Below, piece after piece: positions 13,650-64,000 of a DNA stretch of 64,000 nucleotides (position 1 is its first letter; every line of letters starts with the position of its first letter). The DNA is from Aldrovandia affinis (taxonomy: Eukaryota; Chordata; Actinopteri; Notacanthiformes; Halosauridae), in contig JAINUG010000148.1 of assembly GCA_029706075.1 (NCBI GenBank), positions 496,001 to 560,000 of the forward strand. The letters run 5' to 3'. A program made the translations under genes and the position numbers. A model generated the notes under the pieces. That model did no database searches and was not told the origin of the DNA. It saw only the letters and a list, made by a program, of their open reading frames with translations.

Positions 13650-14690
13650 TGTCAGTGTGCATGCTTGTGCATGTGTGTGTGAATTTGTGTATGTGTGTGT
13701 GTCTGTGTGCACCCTCCCTAAGCCCCATTACACTTGCTACTTGGTGTTATGCAGGGATTTGGCTCTGCAGATAAATCACAAGGTCTGACAGACATACAGT
13801 GGGACTGGAGGCCAGGCCTGCTGGTGCTGGAGAGACTCAGCAATTACCCTCCCTCAGCAGGGAAGCACAGCGAAACCCAAGCCGCCCATCAAAGCAGCAC
13901 ACGACATGAGCGCCCTGACCTCAGGGCCGACTTCACAAGGCCCCTACGCTGCACAAGACAGGGTCACAGCCACTGCTGTAGCCGGAATTAGTGGCCACGG
14001 AGCGACGGAGACATCGGAAACACGGGGCCATCTTTGCAGTCCTGCAGCCGGTGCCTGGCGGGGGAAGCTTCGCTCGGCATTCGGTCTCCTGTAAGTACTA
14101 GCTGTCAAACAAGTTCTGCATGAGTTGAGTTTCTGTAGTAATAGGCCCTAGATAAGGTTTCAACATCCAACTCTTCAACTCCGTTCCGCCGGAGAGGGGA
14201 GTTTCTCAGACCGCAATAACGAAACAAGTGAGATTTAGTATGACTTGTGTTTTTGTCCCGAGCAGCACCCAATTAGTGGGGCCATAATAACTGTACATAA
14301 ATGTTAGCAAATGTCAAGAAAGCACATTCCTCTTTTTTCCCCAAGTCCCTCGCTAGTAACATACATTCTCCAGAATCCATGACATTTCAGAAATGCTCCA
14401 TGACTGTGCTGGGAGCAATATATTCCCTGACCGGTGGCGGATCCCATCCAGGGAAGGAATTAAAGCTTCTCCTCCCGCCCCCCCCTCCCTCCCCAGTCCT
14501 GGACGCCAACATTCCTTCGCTCTGGGTCACAAGCGAGCAGGAGCGCTCTTAACACCCACCCACAAGTGAACCCCCACACCTGCCCCTCCCCCCTCACTGA
14601 TCCTGACACACTGAGCTACTGAACACCATCAATCCCACCCATGTAACGTACTGCCTCCGAATGGCCCGTTTCGCAACAATGCAACAGAGG
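13650..14690. other. intron sequence; AT-richer block at 14100-14420 might be conserved non-coding
   Basis: TG-rich DNA follows the SINE. The block 14100-14420 has balanced, non-repetitive sequence with motifs such as caattagtgg and aatgttagcaaatg, unlike the GC-rich repeats around it. That is only suggestive of constraint. Confidence 0.3.
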
Positions 14691-14697
14691 GAAATGC

Positions 14698-14940
14698 TGA
14701 ACACACCACATCTCAACAACATAACGGACAAATACTGAATGCACCACATCTCAATAACGCAACAGACTGAAATACTGAATGCAGCACATCTCAACAACAT
14801 AACAGACAAATACTGAATACACCACATCTCAATAACGTAACAGACAAATACTGAATACACCACATCTCAACAACGTAACAGACTGAAATACTGAATGCAG
14901 CACATCTCAACAACGTAACAGACAAACAATCTCAACAATA
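14698..14940. repeat. ~40-bp minisatellite, about 5-6 copies
   Basis: Each unit contains accacatctcaacaacgtaa followed by cagacaaatactgaata, with 38- and 42-bp variants (cagacaaata or cagactgaaata). The variants alternate, which suggests a higher-order duplication. Confidence 0.88.
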
Positions 14941-15360
14941 CCATGGACCTCAACAAGTCAATGAACACAGCACACACTCAGCTGAAATAGTCAGAGAGAG
15001 GGAGTCAGAGAGAGAGAGAGGGGAAGAGGCTGTTGGTTTATCAGCATGCCACAGCCTGAGGGGGCATGTTCTATTGAGAGCGAGACCCCACATGCTCCTA
15101 AAAATCATAACAAAACATTGTGATAGCATTATTAGCATTATTATTTATAGATGTTTTATCATTCGGATGATTACCATTCAAATTAATGATACCAGTTAGG
15201 CTATGTAGACACATTTTCATGTCATCATTTTTTACACTTTATCGTTTAGTTTTGTTTGAACTACAAGTATTGCCAAAGCAAATTTTTAAATAATAATAAT
15301 AATATTTTTTTCAATGTAGTTGATTCAAATGGAGAATAAAGAAAAAAGAAATCAAAGTGG

Positions 15361-15445
15361 AGATGGAGACAGAGACAGAGACAAAAAGACAAACAGAGAC
15401 AGAGACAGAGACAGAGACAGAGACAGAGACAGAGACAGAGACAGA
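15361..15445. repeat. (GACAGA)n microsatellite
   Basis: A nearly pure run of agagacagagac units, followed by GA-rich DNA to 15500. Confidence 0.95.
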
Positions 15446-15499
15446 CTGAGAAAAGAGAGAGAGAGAACACAGTGAAAAGAGAGAGGAGAGAGAGAGAAG

Positions 15500-16730
15500 G
15501 GTGTTTTGGGCGAACCAGGGAAAGTGTCCCTGCCAGTCCGGGATCTCTTCTGCCTATGGGCAGACTCGCATCACGCCGAGGGTGACCCCAAATGTCAAGA
15601 GGGGTCAAAGGTCAGAGGCAACAGCCTTGCAGATAAGAGCAGCGAGAGGTGAGGTGTCAGTGATGCTTGACCCATTTAGTGGGACGCCACACTGAGAAGG
15701 GGAAAGAAAGGGGGAAGAAGGGGAAAAAAAACAAAGCAAGAGAGCACTTTCTTCTTTTCCACTGGCCTGTTTCAAAGGCTTCCCAGGAATTCTGGGACAC
15801 TGCCTGTGGATGGGCCACAGGAATTCGCACGCGGCCTCTGGGGCTCCAACACTCCTGAGAGGCACAGCCGTATCCCCCACAGAGCCCCCCGCGCTGGCCG
15901 CTGCAGGGGAGGGGAGCAGCGCACCGCAGAGACCGAGACCGAGCCCGGCTCCTGCCGCGTCCCTCTGTCTGCCGGCCACGGGACAGAGGGACAGGAGGTG
16001 GAACACACTCCGTGCCCGTACCCCAGCAGACCCACACCTGAAGGGGCTCCACTGGCCGCCATGCCTCTCAGACCCCCCATCCTCTCACACACACACACCT
16101 CCCATTCTCCATGACCCAACTCCAAATCACCAGGGCCTCTTGTACCCCCATGGGACCTCCCCAAACCTGGGCCCCCTGTACCCTAAATACAACAGCCCCC
16201 ACATTCCCACAGCCCTTCTACCCAATCCCCAAGGCCCCCCCTCCTCCTCCTCCTCCTCCTCCCAGGACTCCCCCGCCCACAAACCCCAGGAGGAATTTGG
16301 GCTGGGCGAGGATTCAGGGCAGAGTTGAGACACAGTGGGCCCAGAGCGCGTGCTCCATCGGGGGCAGGCCCACCGCACGGCCGGCAGGCCTCCCACACGC
16401 GAGGGCAGCCAAGGGTTCCCACCACCGCAGGCCCCCGAAAACCAGAGGGAAAGAGAGAGACTAAATATAGCCCATGAGCTCCGAGCAGGAGCCACCAGGC
16501 CTGTTTACTGCGCTCGGTGCTGTAGAACGGAGGGCTGTGGCGGCGTTCACACACACACACACACACACACTCTCACACACACACACGCTCTCACACACAC
16601 ACAAGCACGTTCTCTTTTCCCATGTTTCAGGCTGCAAATCCTCACCATGAAGCATCAGCATTGAAGAAGCAAAACAGTTTTTTATATTATCATCATATAA
16701 TTATTACGTAATTAACATATATTTGGTTTG
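15500..16730. other. GC-rich intron sequence with CCT and CA tracts
   Basis: (TCC)n lies at 16237-16262 and (CA)n at 16551-16605. Several overlapping open frames exist on both strands, but none resembles a known domain. Confidence 0.5.
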
Positions 16731-16735
16731 GGTCA

Positions 16736-16900
16736 TGCAGTGCCCTCCAGAATTATTGGGACCCTTGGTATAGGTGAGCAACAAAGGCTATGAAAAAATT
16801 TATTTGTTGTTCATCAGCTTGGTCTTGCACTCAAAATATGAGGGAAATCAAACCTTGAATTGAAGTAAAATTATTCAAAGAAAAAAAAAAAAGAAAAATA
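16736..16900 (+). mobile_element. Tc1/mariner-like element end, fragment
   Basis: CAGTGCCCTCCAGAATTATT followed by GGGACCCTTGGTATAGGTGAGCA is the terminal type of a common fish Tc1-like transposon group. It continues with ggctatgaaaaaatttattt. I see no matching inverted end nearby and no transposase frame, so this is a fragment or a decayed non-autonomous copy. Confidence 0.7.
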
Positions 16901-17551
16901 GTAACTTGACAACAGTAACTATCCAGGACACACATGCTTCCCCCAATCATATTTACATGCTGTCCTGTGACATCACAGGTTTCCCCACTGTCCAATCAGG
17001 CTTCGACAGTTGCACAACGACTGTGAATGATGACCCCTCTCTACAGATGCAGTTCCAATCCTTGGATATCTGAGTCATTCTTGGGTTCCCAAGATGGAAA
17101 GTTGAAAACCAAAGGCACATTTTTTCCCAAAGCACTACACGAAAACCGAGTTCAGCCTGTGCAAATAATGAGCGCCTGAAGAGAGATCTGTATCCGCTCA
17201 GATTTTAAGGAAGGAAAGCTGGTGACATCAATGGGCTGCCCGCTTTTCTGCAGGGTTCGAGCGCTCCCCGCCTCAACGTCGATGAGAAAACAACTACACA
17301 TTCGTCCACGTTTTGTTCATTTAACAAGCATTCGCATACCGGCTGAAGTCATTGGTTATGGTTGAATACTCAAATGAACAAACACTTCACTCTCATCACA
17401 AAAGCTCCAGGCTCCACTAAAAACCTCCTGGGTGCAGGTCAGACCCCACCAGGGCGCAACACATCGGTGGCGGTTGAGGGGAGTGAACCCTTCTCACTGT
17501 CAGCCCCGTGGCTATAAAACAAACATGATTCTGTTACGACTGTGATCATGG

Positions 17552-17761
17552 TCAGAGGCAGGAGTGAGAGCAGGAGTGCGGCGGTTTCGACGACACGGTC
17601 GAGGGCTGGCGCGTTCCCCTTCGTCCGACTGCGGCTTCATCCAATCGGGACTTCGCCGTTTCAGGGCGCTGAAGGTCCCGATTGGATGCCAGTCCCGAAC
17701 GCGGCGACGGTGTCGGAGGCGTGGCCGCGGCAGCGCTTCCTGCGAGCGACGCCTCCTCTGA
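17552..17761. repeat. 210-bp foldback (imperfect palindrome)
   Basis: The two halves are reverse complements with small indels. The best part is a perfect 13-bp pair, ATCCAATCGGGAC (17639-17651) and GTCCCGATTGGAT (17675-17687). Further out, CGACAC-GGTCG pairs with CGACACCGTCG, GCGTTC pairs with GCGTTC, and the ends TCAGAGG/CCTCTGA close it. It is CpG-rich and in a transcribed intron. It resembles a foldback MITE, but no target-site duplication is clear. Confidence 0.75.
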
Positions 17762-17769
17762 GACACTCT

Positions 17770-17837
17770 AGGAGGAGGAGTTCCTGACGGGGCATTTTGA
17801 CCCAAAACATTTTGACGCGAAAGAACATTCCCTGCCC

Positions 17838-17894
<57 letters not shown>

Positions 17895-19720
17895 AGAATC
17901 TCCCCATCCTTCCCTCTATTCTTCTAGAATGTCCTCAGGTCCCTCCCTCCCTCCGTCCGTCCGTCTCCTTCCGGAACGCTCTCTCCCTCCATCAGCATCT
18001 CCCAATCCTTCCCCTTCTCCCGCCACACATCGCCATCGTGGCTGCCTCCATTCGCCCGGTCATGAGCTCGCTCACTCTCTCCTCCCTCTCCCTCTCTCTC
18101 CCTCCCGTCTCTCTCTTCTCTCTCACGTCCAGCTAGGCGGGGGGTCAAGAGCGGGCGACGCGGGCCGCCCAGCTCCCATTCTCGCTCCCCCACGTTTTCC
18201 GGACCTCGGAATGCCTGTCCCCCCCCCAGCGTCCCAGGGCCCGGCCGAGCGGGGACACAAGCCCCCTTCAGGGTGATTTATCGGGCCCATTCAGCGCTGG
18301 TGGCGTGGGGACACTCGGGTCACCTCCACGGTTCTGAGTCCCGGATCACCAGAACAACCACATGAAAGAGCCGCGCCAAGGGGGGAATGAGTGGGAGAAC
18401 TGGGGGTATGAATCACCCACCCCCAACCCCCCTTTGAAATTATAATAATAATAACAAAAACAGACAGAGTCTTCCAAGCTGCTTCTGATCAGAGCATGAA
18501 AAAGAGAAAAAACTTATGTGAACCATTTTTTTTTGTCCCCATTCCTCCATCTCTCCTCCTCTCCTCCTCCTCCTCCTCCCTTTCCTTCTTGGTCCCAAAA
18601 AAAAGAAAAAACAAAGCGAAAAACACAAAAACACAAGCCCTCAGTGAAGTCAGGAGTAAACCGCCGAGGAAAACAAGTGGCACTGCATCATCGTGGCAGC
18701 GCAGACAAAACGGGATTGTTTTAGTGGAAGAAAGAGGCATCCGTCACCGTCTGTCAGCTCATTCATCCTGCTTCCCGGCCCATCTGTCTTGCGCTCAGAG
18801 CGCCTGACACCAGCGCAGGTTGGCCACTCCGTCTTTAGGGGGAGTCAATACGGACATCATTCTTTCCCATCCCCTCTCGCCACCCCCCACCACCACACAC
18901 AGCCACCCCCAAACACCCACACCCCCACACACCCCACCCCACCCCACCCCACCGCATTTGGGAGCACTCTGCTACGGCAGGGCGGAGGGGGAAAGCGACG
19001 GGCTGGGTACCTGCTAAGACCCCCCCCCCCCCACAGAGAGCCCACGCCGAGGTAGGCGAAAAGCCGTGGGCCGCCCCCATTGTCCCGCCCCGTCCCAACG
19101 GAGTCTCCGAGGATGGGATGGGGACACAAAGGACAGGACTCAGGCTGGCTGGGGGGCTGGAAGGCCGGGAGAGGGGGGGCGGGGGCGGGGGTGGTTCTTC
19201 AGTCTTGGTTGTTGTGAGGCTTTTTTTTTTTTTTTGGCCAGTCATCCAGTGGGAGTCAGAGGTTGGATGGGGCTTTAGCTTTGCTGGGTGAGAAAGGTGG
19301 TGGCTGAGATGAGCGTGAGGTCTCCGTGTCAGCGGAGGGGCCAATGGGGGGAGGGCGGGGGGGGTTGGGGGGTGGGGGTGGGCAGAACGTTCCCAAATCT
19401 CACCTTTAACCCTTCAGACCCAACCTGACAGGGTAGTGACCTTCGAGAGGGTGGCCTAACTCTGGCATGGCCCATAAAGCATAAACATGCGCACACGTAC
19501 GTGCACCGACACACACACACAGACACACACACACACACACACACACACAACACACAAACAAACACACAGACTTCACACTCACAAGAAAAGAAACCTCTGA
19601 ATAAAAGTGGGGTTGAGGTTTTTTTGGGGGACTGGGGTGTTGGGGGTAAACAGGAGAAAAACAGAAGAAAGGGGGGAAGGAGAGAAGAAAGAAAGGAAGA
19701 AAAAGAAAAAACAAAGACCT
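17770..19720. other. intron sequence between foldback and exon N
   Basis: CT-rich and CCTCC-rich runs (17838-18130, 18545-18585), (CA)n at 19509-19570, and several poly-C/poly-G runs (18950, 19021, 19170). No gene is supported. Confidence 0.5.
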
Positions 19721-19722
19721 AC

Positions 19723-58994
<39,272 letters not shown>

Positions 58995-59064
58995 CTGAAA
59001 CACACGCAAGACACCGTCAGCCGAACTGCCATATACGAGCACACAGGCCCTGCAACAAATGTGG

Positions 59065-59999
<935 letters not shown>

Positions 60000-60016
<17 letters not shown>

Positions 60017-60310
60017 CGCACATGTATTGACTAGTCCTTTACGAGTGTGAGCTGCCTATCATGGTCGCGGTTCGAAACCCGACTGTACCAGACCAGCCCT
60101 GGTGGGGAGCCCCAATCGGGGGTGGCGTTTGGCTGTCTGTCTGCACCAGGGGGAGGGAGAGCTGGCACGAGCTCCGTCTCGGAGGAGGCGAACGTTGCCT
60201 CGAGGTATTAGCTCGTCCCACGGAGGCGGGAGGCAGGTTCATGGGGGAAGGGCAAAATCAAAAGGAAAACAGACCTGACCTGAACCAGGATAACTCGTAC
60301 CCAGCCGAGG
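60000..60310 (+). mobile_element. possible tRNA-like SINE, third type, decayed
   Basis: A-box-like tagcgtagcagtctaacgc is followed ~60 nt later by a B-box match GGTTCGAAACCC (60068-60080). The long spacing resembles a tRNA-Leu/Ser-type head. A GC-rich body follows, without the GGATA tail. Classification is uncertain. Confidence 0.4.
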
Positions 60311-60588
60311 AGCAGCGGGGACTCACAGAAGACTGACACACGCTCACGCGCTCACTGACAAGGTGCCTTATTAAAGGCAACCTACTTCACATTGCTCCAA
60401 ACTGGTTGCCGCCAATTCAGACGGCAGACCTCGCCAAAAGAATTCGGGTATCGGGGAGCTGGCAGTCTAAGTGAACCGCGGACCTTCATCTCGACTGACT
60501 GTGGTGTTGTCACTCCAACCCTTCAGCACGAGCACTTAGTGCCTGAGCCACAGTCGCCCAGCTGGGCTTCTGACACACTTTTAAATGG

Positions 60589-60642
60589 CTGGCAGTGTAG
60601 CGTAATGGTTAGGGAGCTGGGCTTGTAACTCTGGGCTTGTTA
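60589..60642 (+). mobile_element. SINE family 2, head-only fragment
   Basis: gtagcgtaatggttagggag + ctgggcttgtaactctg matches the tRNA-like head of the copy starting at 60838. The body and tail are missing, which is the opposite of the usual 5' truncation. Confidence 0.7.
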
Positions 60643-60837
60643 GCGGAAGGGGTTTTCAGCACTGTGTGAAGATTGACCAATGCCTTTCCACCAGAAATCC
60701 ATGTATGGTAAGAAGGGTGGAGCAAAAGGGTGGAATCAGACAGGGAAACGTATGCGTTGAGTCCATCAGCGTCGAAGCAGTGCCAGACGGTAAAACAAAG
60801 ACTTAATGCGTTATAATTGCCGTTATACATTACTTAC

Positions 60838-61050
60838 AGGGCGGCATGTGGTGTAATGGTTAGGGAGCTGGGCTTATAACCCAGAGGTTGTTGGTTCAAT
60901 TCCCAGGTGGGGCACTGCTGTTGTACCCTTGAGCAAGGTACTTCACCTAAAATGTAAAATAAATGTAAATGGATTGTATGTAAAAATAAAAATAAATGTA
61001 TACTGTGAAGTCGCTCTGGATAAGGCATCCTAAATGGCAAAAATGTAAAT
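60838..61050 (+). mobile_element. SINE family 2, full-length-like copy with decayed tail hairpin
   Basis: It has a head tggtgtaatggttaggga, a B box GGTTCAATTCC (60893-60903), ttgagcaaggtacttcacct in the body, and a tail GTCGCTCT-GGATA-AGGCATC (61012-61027). The hairpin arm is shortened there. It is the same family as the minus-strand copy at 13427. It ends aaatgtaaatg. Confidence 0.85.
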
Positions 61051-62379
61051 GTCCGGTCCCCTCCGCAAGAGGCCGAGACACCGCGAGCAAAGCCAGGACC
61101 GCAGGCGCAGAGAAGCCCCTCAGACAGCCCCCAGGAAAGGGAACAGCACAGCTCGCGCATCTCAATACGCGCATTCAACCGGCGCTTCACAACTCACTTC
61201 AATCTCCAGAGAGAGTCTCCATGCACTTTTTCCTTATTAAAAGCAGAGCGCTTCTTCATGGATTCCTAGCAGGCCTAACCGGTGCCTTGTGTCATTTTCG
61301 CTAACTATTTCCCCAAGGATGTCCATAATCCATTCCGGACAGCGACGGGACATGCGCTCAAACAAACAGGAGAGGCTTTATCTGAATTCGATGTTTCACC
61401 AGACTTCAACGAACTGGGACGCTACGCTGACGACGGAGCTTTTTGTCGCTGCTGGAGCGACTCCGCGGGTGCTTGGTACACGCCGTCTCTTTGAGTCGCA
61501 CAGATCTTGGCGTACCCCAGGGCCCTCTCTTCAACTCCATTGTGGCCCTCTGCCTTTCACGCACCAAGGCGGGGGCTGCGCTTCAGGACACTCGAGGGTA
61601 TCTGTGGGGGACGATGACAATGGCCCAGCGAATGGGGAAGGACGCGGAGTCCCTGGGGTGGGCGGGTGGAGGAGCGTCCTCTCCTCAATGCCAAGTGCAG
61701 AGTGACGCAAAGGGCCGGAGTCATCAACCAAGAGGGCCTCGCCGAGAGCACGCACGCCACCGAGGCCCTCAGAATGCCATCCCACGCAGAAAAGAGAGGT
61801 ATTCCTCCCCCCCCCCTTTCCTAAATCAAGGGCTCTTCAGCACAAAGGGGGAAAGTTGTGTATGTGCTGCTGTTATTGTGTCCCCTTTGGAAAACGTTAT
61901 TTTTTTTGTCCCAGGCCAATTCCTTACATAAAAGGTCTCTCTGGGAACACAGCTGCCAGCCAGGGGGCAACTGGGGGCCACCTGCTTCCAGAGCGTTCCT
62001 TCCCATGATGGTTCCGGCGCAGATCGGGTGCGGGTCCGACCCGTGGAGAGGCCGGGATGACGTCTGGACTGTCCCCGCTGACGCATGACAGCAGACTCCC
62101 TGAATCACTGCCATTCAGCATCCGAGAGGCTCAGCTCTTACAATCACCACTGTGCTCTAATGACCGTTTCCCCAGAACCACCTCCTTTCACATGGATAGA
62201 TTTAGAGCTTCACCGTCACTCAGAGGACTGACACACTACATCTACCCACACAGTCCCAACACATTCTCTCTCCGAGTCTGTAGCTCTACCCAAGCAATCT
62301 GTTCTATTCGCTTTTATTTTTCATTATGTAGTATAACATAGTGACATAGGGTAACATAGTAACATAGGGTTTTCCTCAA

Positions 62380-62404
62380 TTACGTCTGTCTGTCTGTCTG
62401 TCTC
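62380..62404. repeat. (TGTC)n microsatellite
   Basis: Five tctg units. Confidence 0.9.
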
Positions 62405-62569
62405 AATCTAATTTACTATCCTATATTAACTACATGACAGGGCTGGCAAGCCCTTCGCCCATGTGAACTCTTCATTACATATCAATAAGATGCAATTTGG
62501 CACACAAACATACACACCCCTGCCCCCCTACCTACCAACCCATTTCCCTCTGCTGCCTTTCTGCTCAGT

Positions 62570-62572
62570 GGT

Positions 62573-62619
<47 letters not shown>

Positions 62620-62655
62620 CGTGTGTGTGTGTGTATGTGTGTGTATGTGTGTGTG

Positions 62656-62694
<39 letters not shown>

Positions 62695-62695
62695 C
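62570..62695. repeat. (TG)n/(TA)n compound microsatellite
   Basis: Alternating TG and TA blocks (tgtgtg, tatatata, tgtgtg, tatatatata, tgtgtg). Confidence 0.96.
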
Positions 62696-62821
62696 TAGTA
62701 ACTGGATATCAGTAATCAATCTTCCTCCACTTCACAGGCAGTACAATGTGTTTCCCATTAATGTGCTCAGGCTGGACTGTGGAGCAGCAGAGAGGAGATC
62801 CCTGGATTACTGTAGTATCCC

Positions 62822-63055
62822 TCTAGCACTGTAGCACTGTACCCCTCTATGTAGCACAAAGTGCTGTACCCCTCTATGCACTGTACTACTGAGTACTGCA
62901 CTCCTCTATGCACTCTACACACTGAGTACTGAGTACTGCACTCCTCTATGCACTGTAGTACTGAGTACTGCACTCCTCTATGCACTGTACTACTGAGTAC
63001 TGCACTCCTCTATGCACTGTACTACTGAGTACTGCACTCCTCTATGCACCACAGA
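62822..63055. repeat. ~32-bp minisatellite (actgagtactgcactcctctatgcactgt), about 7 copies
   Basis: Units contain gtactgcactcctctatgca and range from 30 to 45 bp; the first two are most diverged. Confidence 0.9.
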
Positions 63056-64000
63056 CAGACAGTAAGGGGGAGGAGGTAAAGAGAGAAGAGAGAGGTGGAA
63101 AACTCCAAAGTACAGGGGGAGAGAGAGGGGTATGCTTGGACACCAAATGGTACAGGAATGCACTAGTTCTTTCCCACTCACTCTGCCTGTCCGGCACAAT
63201 GGAGCCATTATTACCACATTGGATTCCCCCAACTTATTTATTTTCAAATGAATCATTAGCGGAATTAAAACAATCACAAATGCAGGATTGCGCCTAATTT
63301 CGACGAGAACGGGGGAAAACCAAGTCTGTGAAGTTCTTGGATCATTGCGCTGCCAGACAAATAGCCTCCTGTTATTAGCAGCAGCCTGGTCCTTTTGGTT
63401 AGGGGTGCAGGGAAGTACGCGCCTGTTTGAGCACAACAGCATGCCCAGGGAGAGGCGCTGTGGCCCAGAGCAGCTGGCAAGGCAGAGTCAATAGGCCATG
63501 TCACATCCCCCTGCAGAAGCTCTGCACACGCTCCCTCTACAGGTAAACAGCGGCATTGCATGTGCCTCTTCCATAAAGTGCTTCTTTTCACCGACTGACC
63601 TGCAAGTAAAAAGTGCAAAATCCAGTACTTCGCAAGGGCAGCGGAGTCTACCTAAAGGGTTTGTCACGCGGTCGGCAGAAAACGTTTTGCTATGTCCAAC
63701 AGCTGGGCATCCTTTAGTTCTGATTTACACAGCGGCAAACGCTTACATCTCAGCTCACTACTGTGTAAGACGGTCCCCCTCACAGCAGAGGAATGGTAAC
63801 AACTCCAGGCTCCAGTATCCATAGACACCAGGGCCGGAGAAAAGGAAGGGGGGAAAAAGTGTTCTACACCAGCGAGCTAATTATTCCTCCGTGCATCTTA
63901 GTTTTGGTTACATAATTAAAAACGTCCCTATTCTTTTAGTCCACTTCCCACAAATCCTGGGGAAGAAAGGAGGCTGAGAGACAGACAGAAAAAGAGAGAG

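Larger units (their letters stand above)
61060..64000. other. exoc6b upstream intron, no exon found
   Basis: I looked for the exon preceding AQLQRS on the minus strand and did not see it. TG/TA repeats lie at 62570-62695. Overlapping plus-strand frames at 61289-61931 contain short RT-like strings but in the wrong order. No gene is supported. Confidence 0.5.

Noticed and set aside
61282-61931. Strings GRYADDGAF and RTDLGVPQGPLF suggesting a reverse transcriptase
   Set aside because: The YADD-like string comes before the GVPQG-like string and in another frame, the reverse of the order in real LINE reverse transcriptases. No other RT motif is nearby.

Overview
This window is vertebrate nuclear DNA, almost certainly from a ray-finned fish. 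It is not a bacterial or mobile-element locus. The evidence is one intron-split vertebrate gene on the minus strand, very abundant (CA)n, (GA)n and minisatellite repeats, and tRNA-derived SINEs. The SINE 3' tails carry the GGATA-loop stem-loop and (TGTAA)n repeats known from the eel LINE UnaL2 and its SINE partners. I cannot name the species.

The only gene I can support is exoc6b, one of the two vertebrate Sec15 (exocyst subunit) paralogs. Fourteen consecutive exons lie on the minus strand between 58994 (5' side) and 19723 (3' side). All have GT-AG borders, and their phases join without a gap. They encode about 508 residues, roughly residues 225-732 of an ~811-residue protein. The first exons lie beyond 64000. 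The last ~79 codons are not seen in the 19.7 kb left of 19723 and probably lie beyond base 1. One exon (34693-34874) carries two extra bases compared with what the protein requires, which puts a stop codon in that exon as given.

Layout by region, left to right: 1-19722 is the downstream intron, with GA/CA repeats, an 83-bp minisatellite, a (TG)n tract, two SINEs, a Tc1-like end and a 210-bp foldback. 19723-22913 holds two exons and a CpG-rich stretch with a TATA-like box. 22914-34692 is an 11.8-kb intron with a Tc1-like transposase remnant, a 30-bp minisatellite, a hAT-like MITE, a (TGAGGG)15 block and an unclassified ~850-bp repeat. 34693-36833 holds three exons. 36834-44654 is a 7.8-kb intron with a 21-bp minisatellite and a SINE. 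44655-49781 is an exon-dense block of seven exons. 49782-58994 holds two more exons, a second MITE-like element and a 27-bp minisatellite. 58995-64000 is the upstream intron, with a 144-bp (CA)n tract next to the exon acceptor and a cluster of SINE-like sequences.

I found no second protein-coding gene, tRNA or rRNA gene, CRISPR array, provirus or other coding system. The points most worth a second look concern splicing and genome structure: the frame-breaking 2-nt excess in a conserved exon, a 264-nt intron whose acceptor lies behind a 223-nt AG-free pyrimidine-rich stretch, a long (UG)n tract beside the acceptor of a frame-neutral exon, paired changes in the SINE tail hairpin, and the 210-bp foldback.
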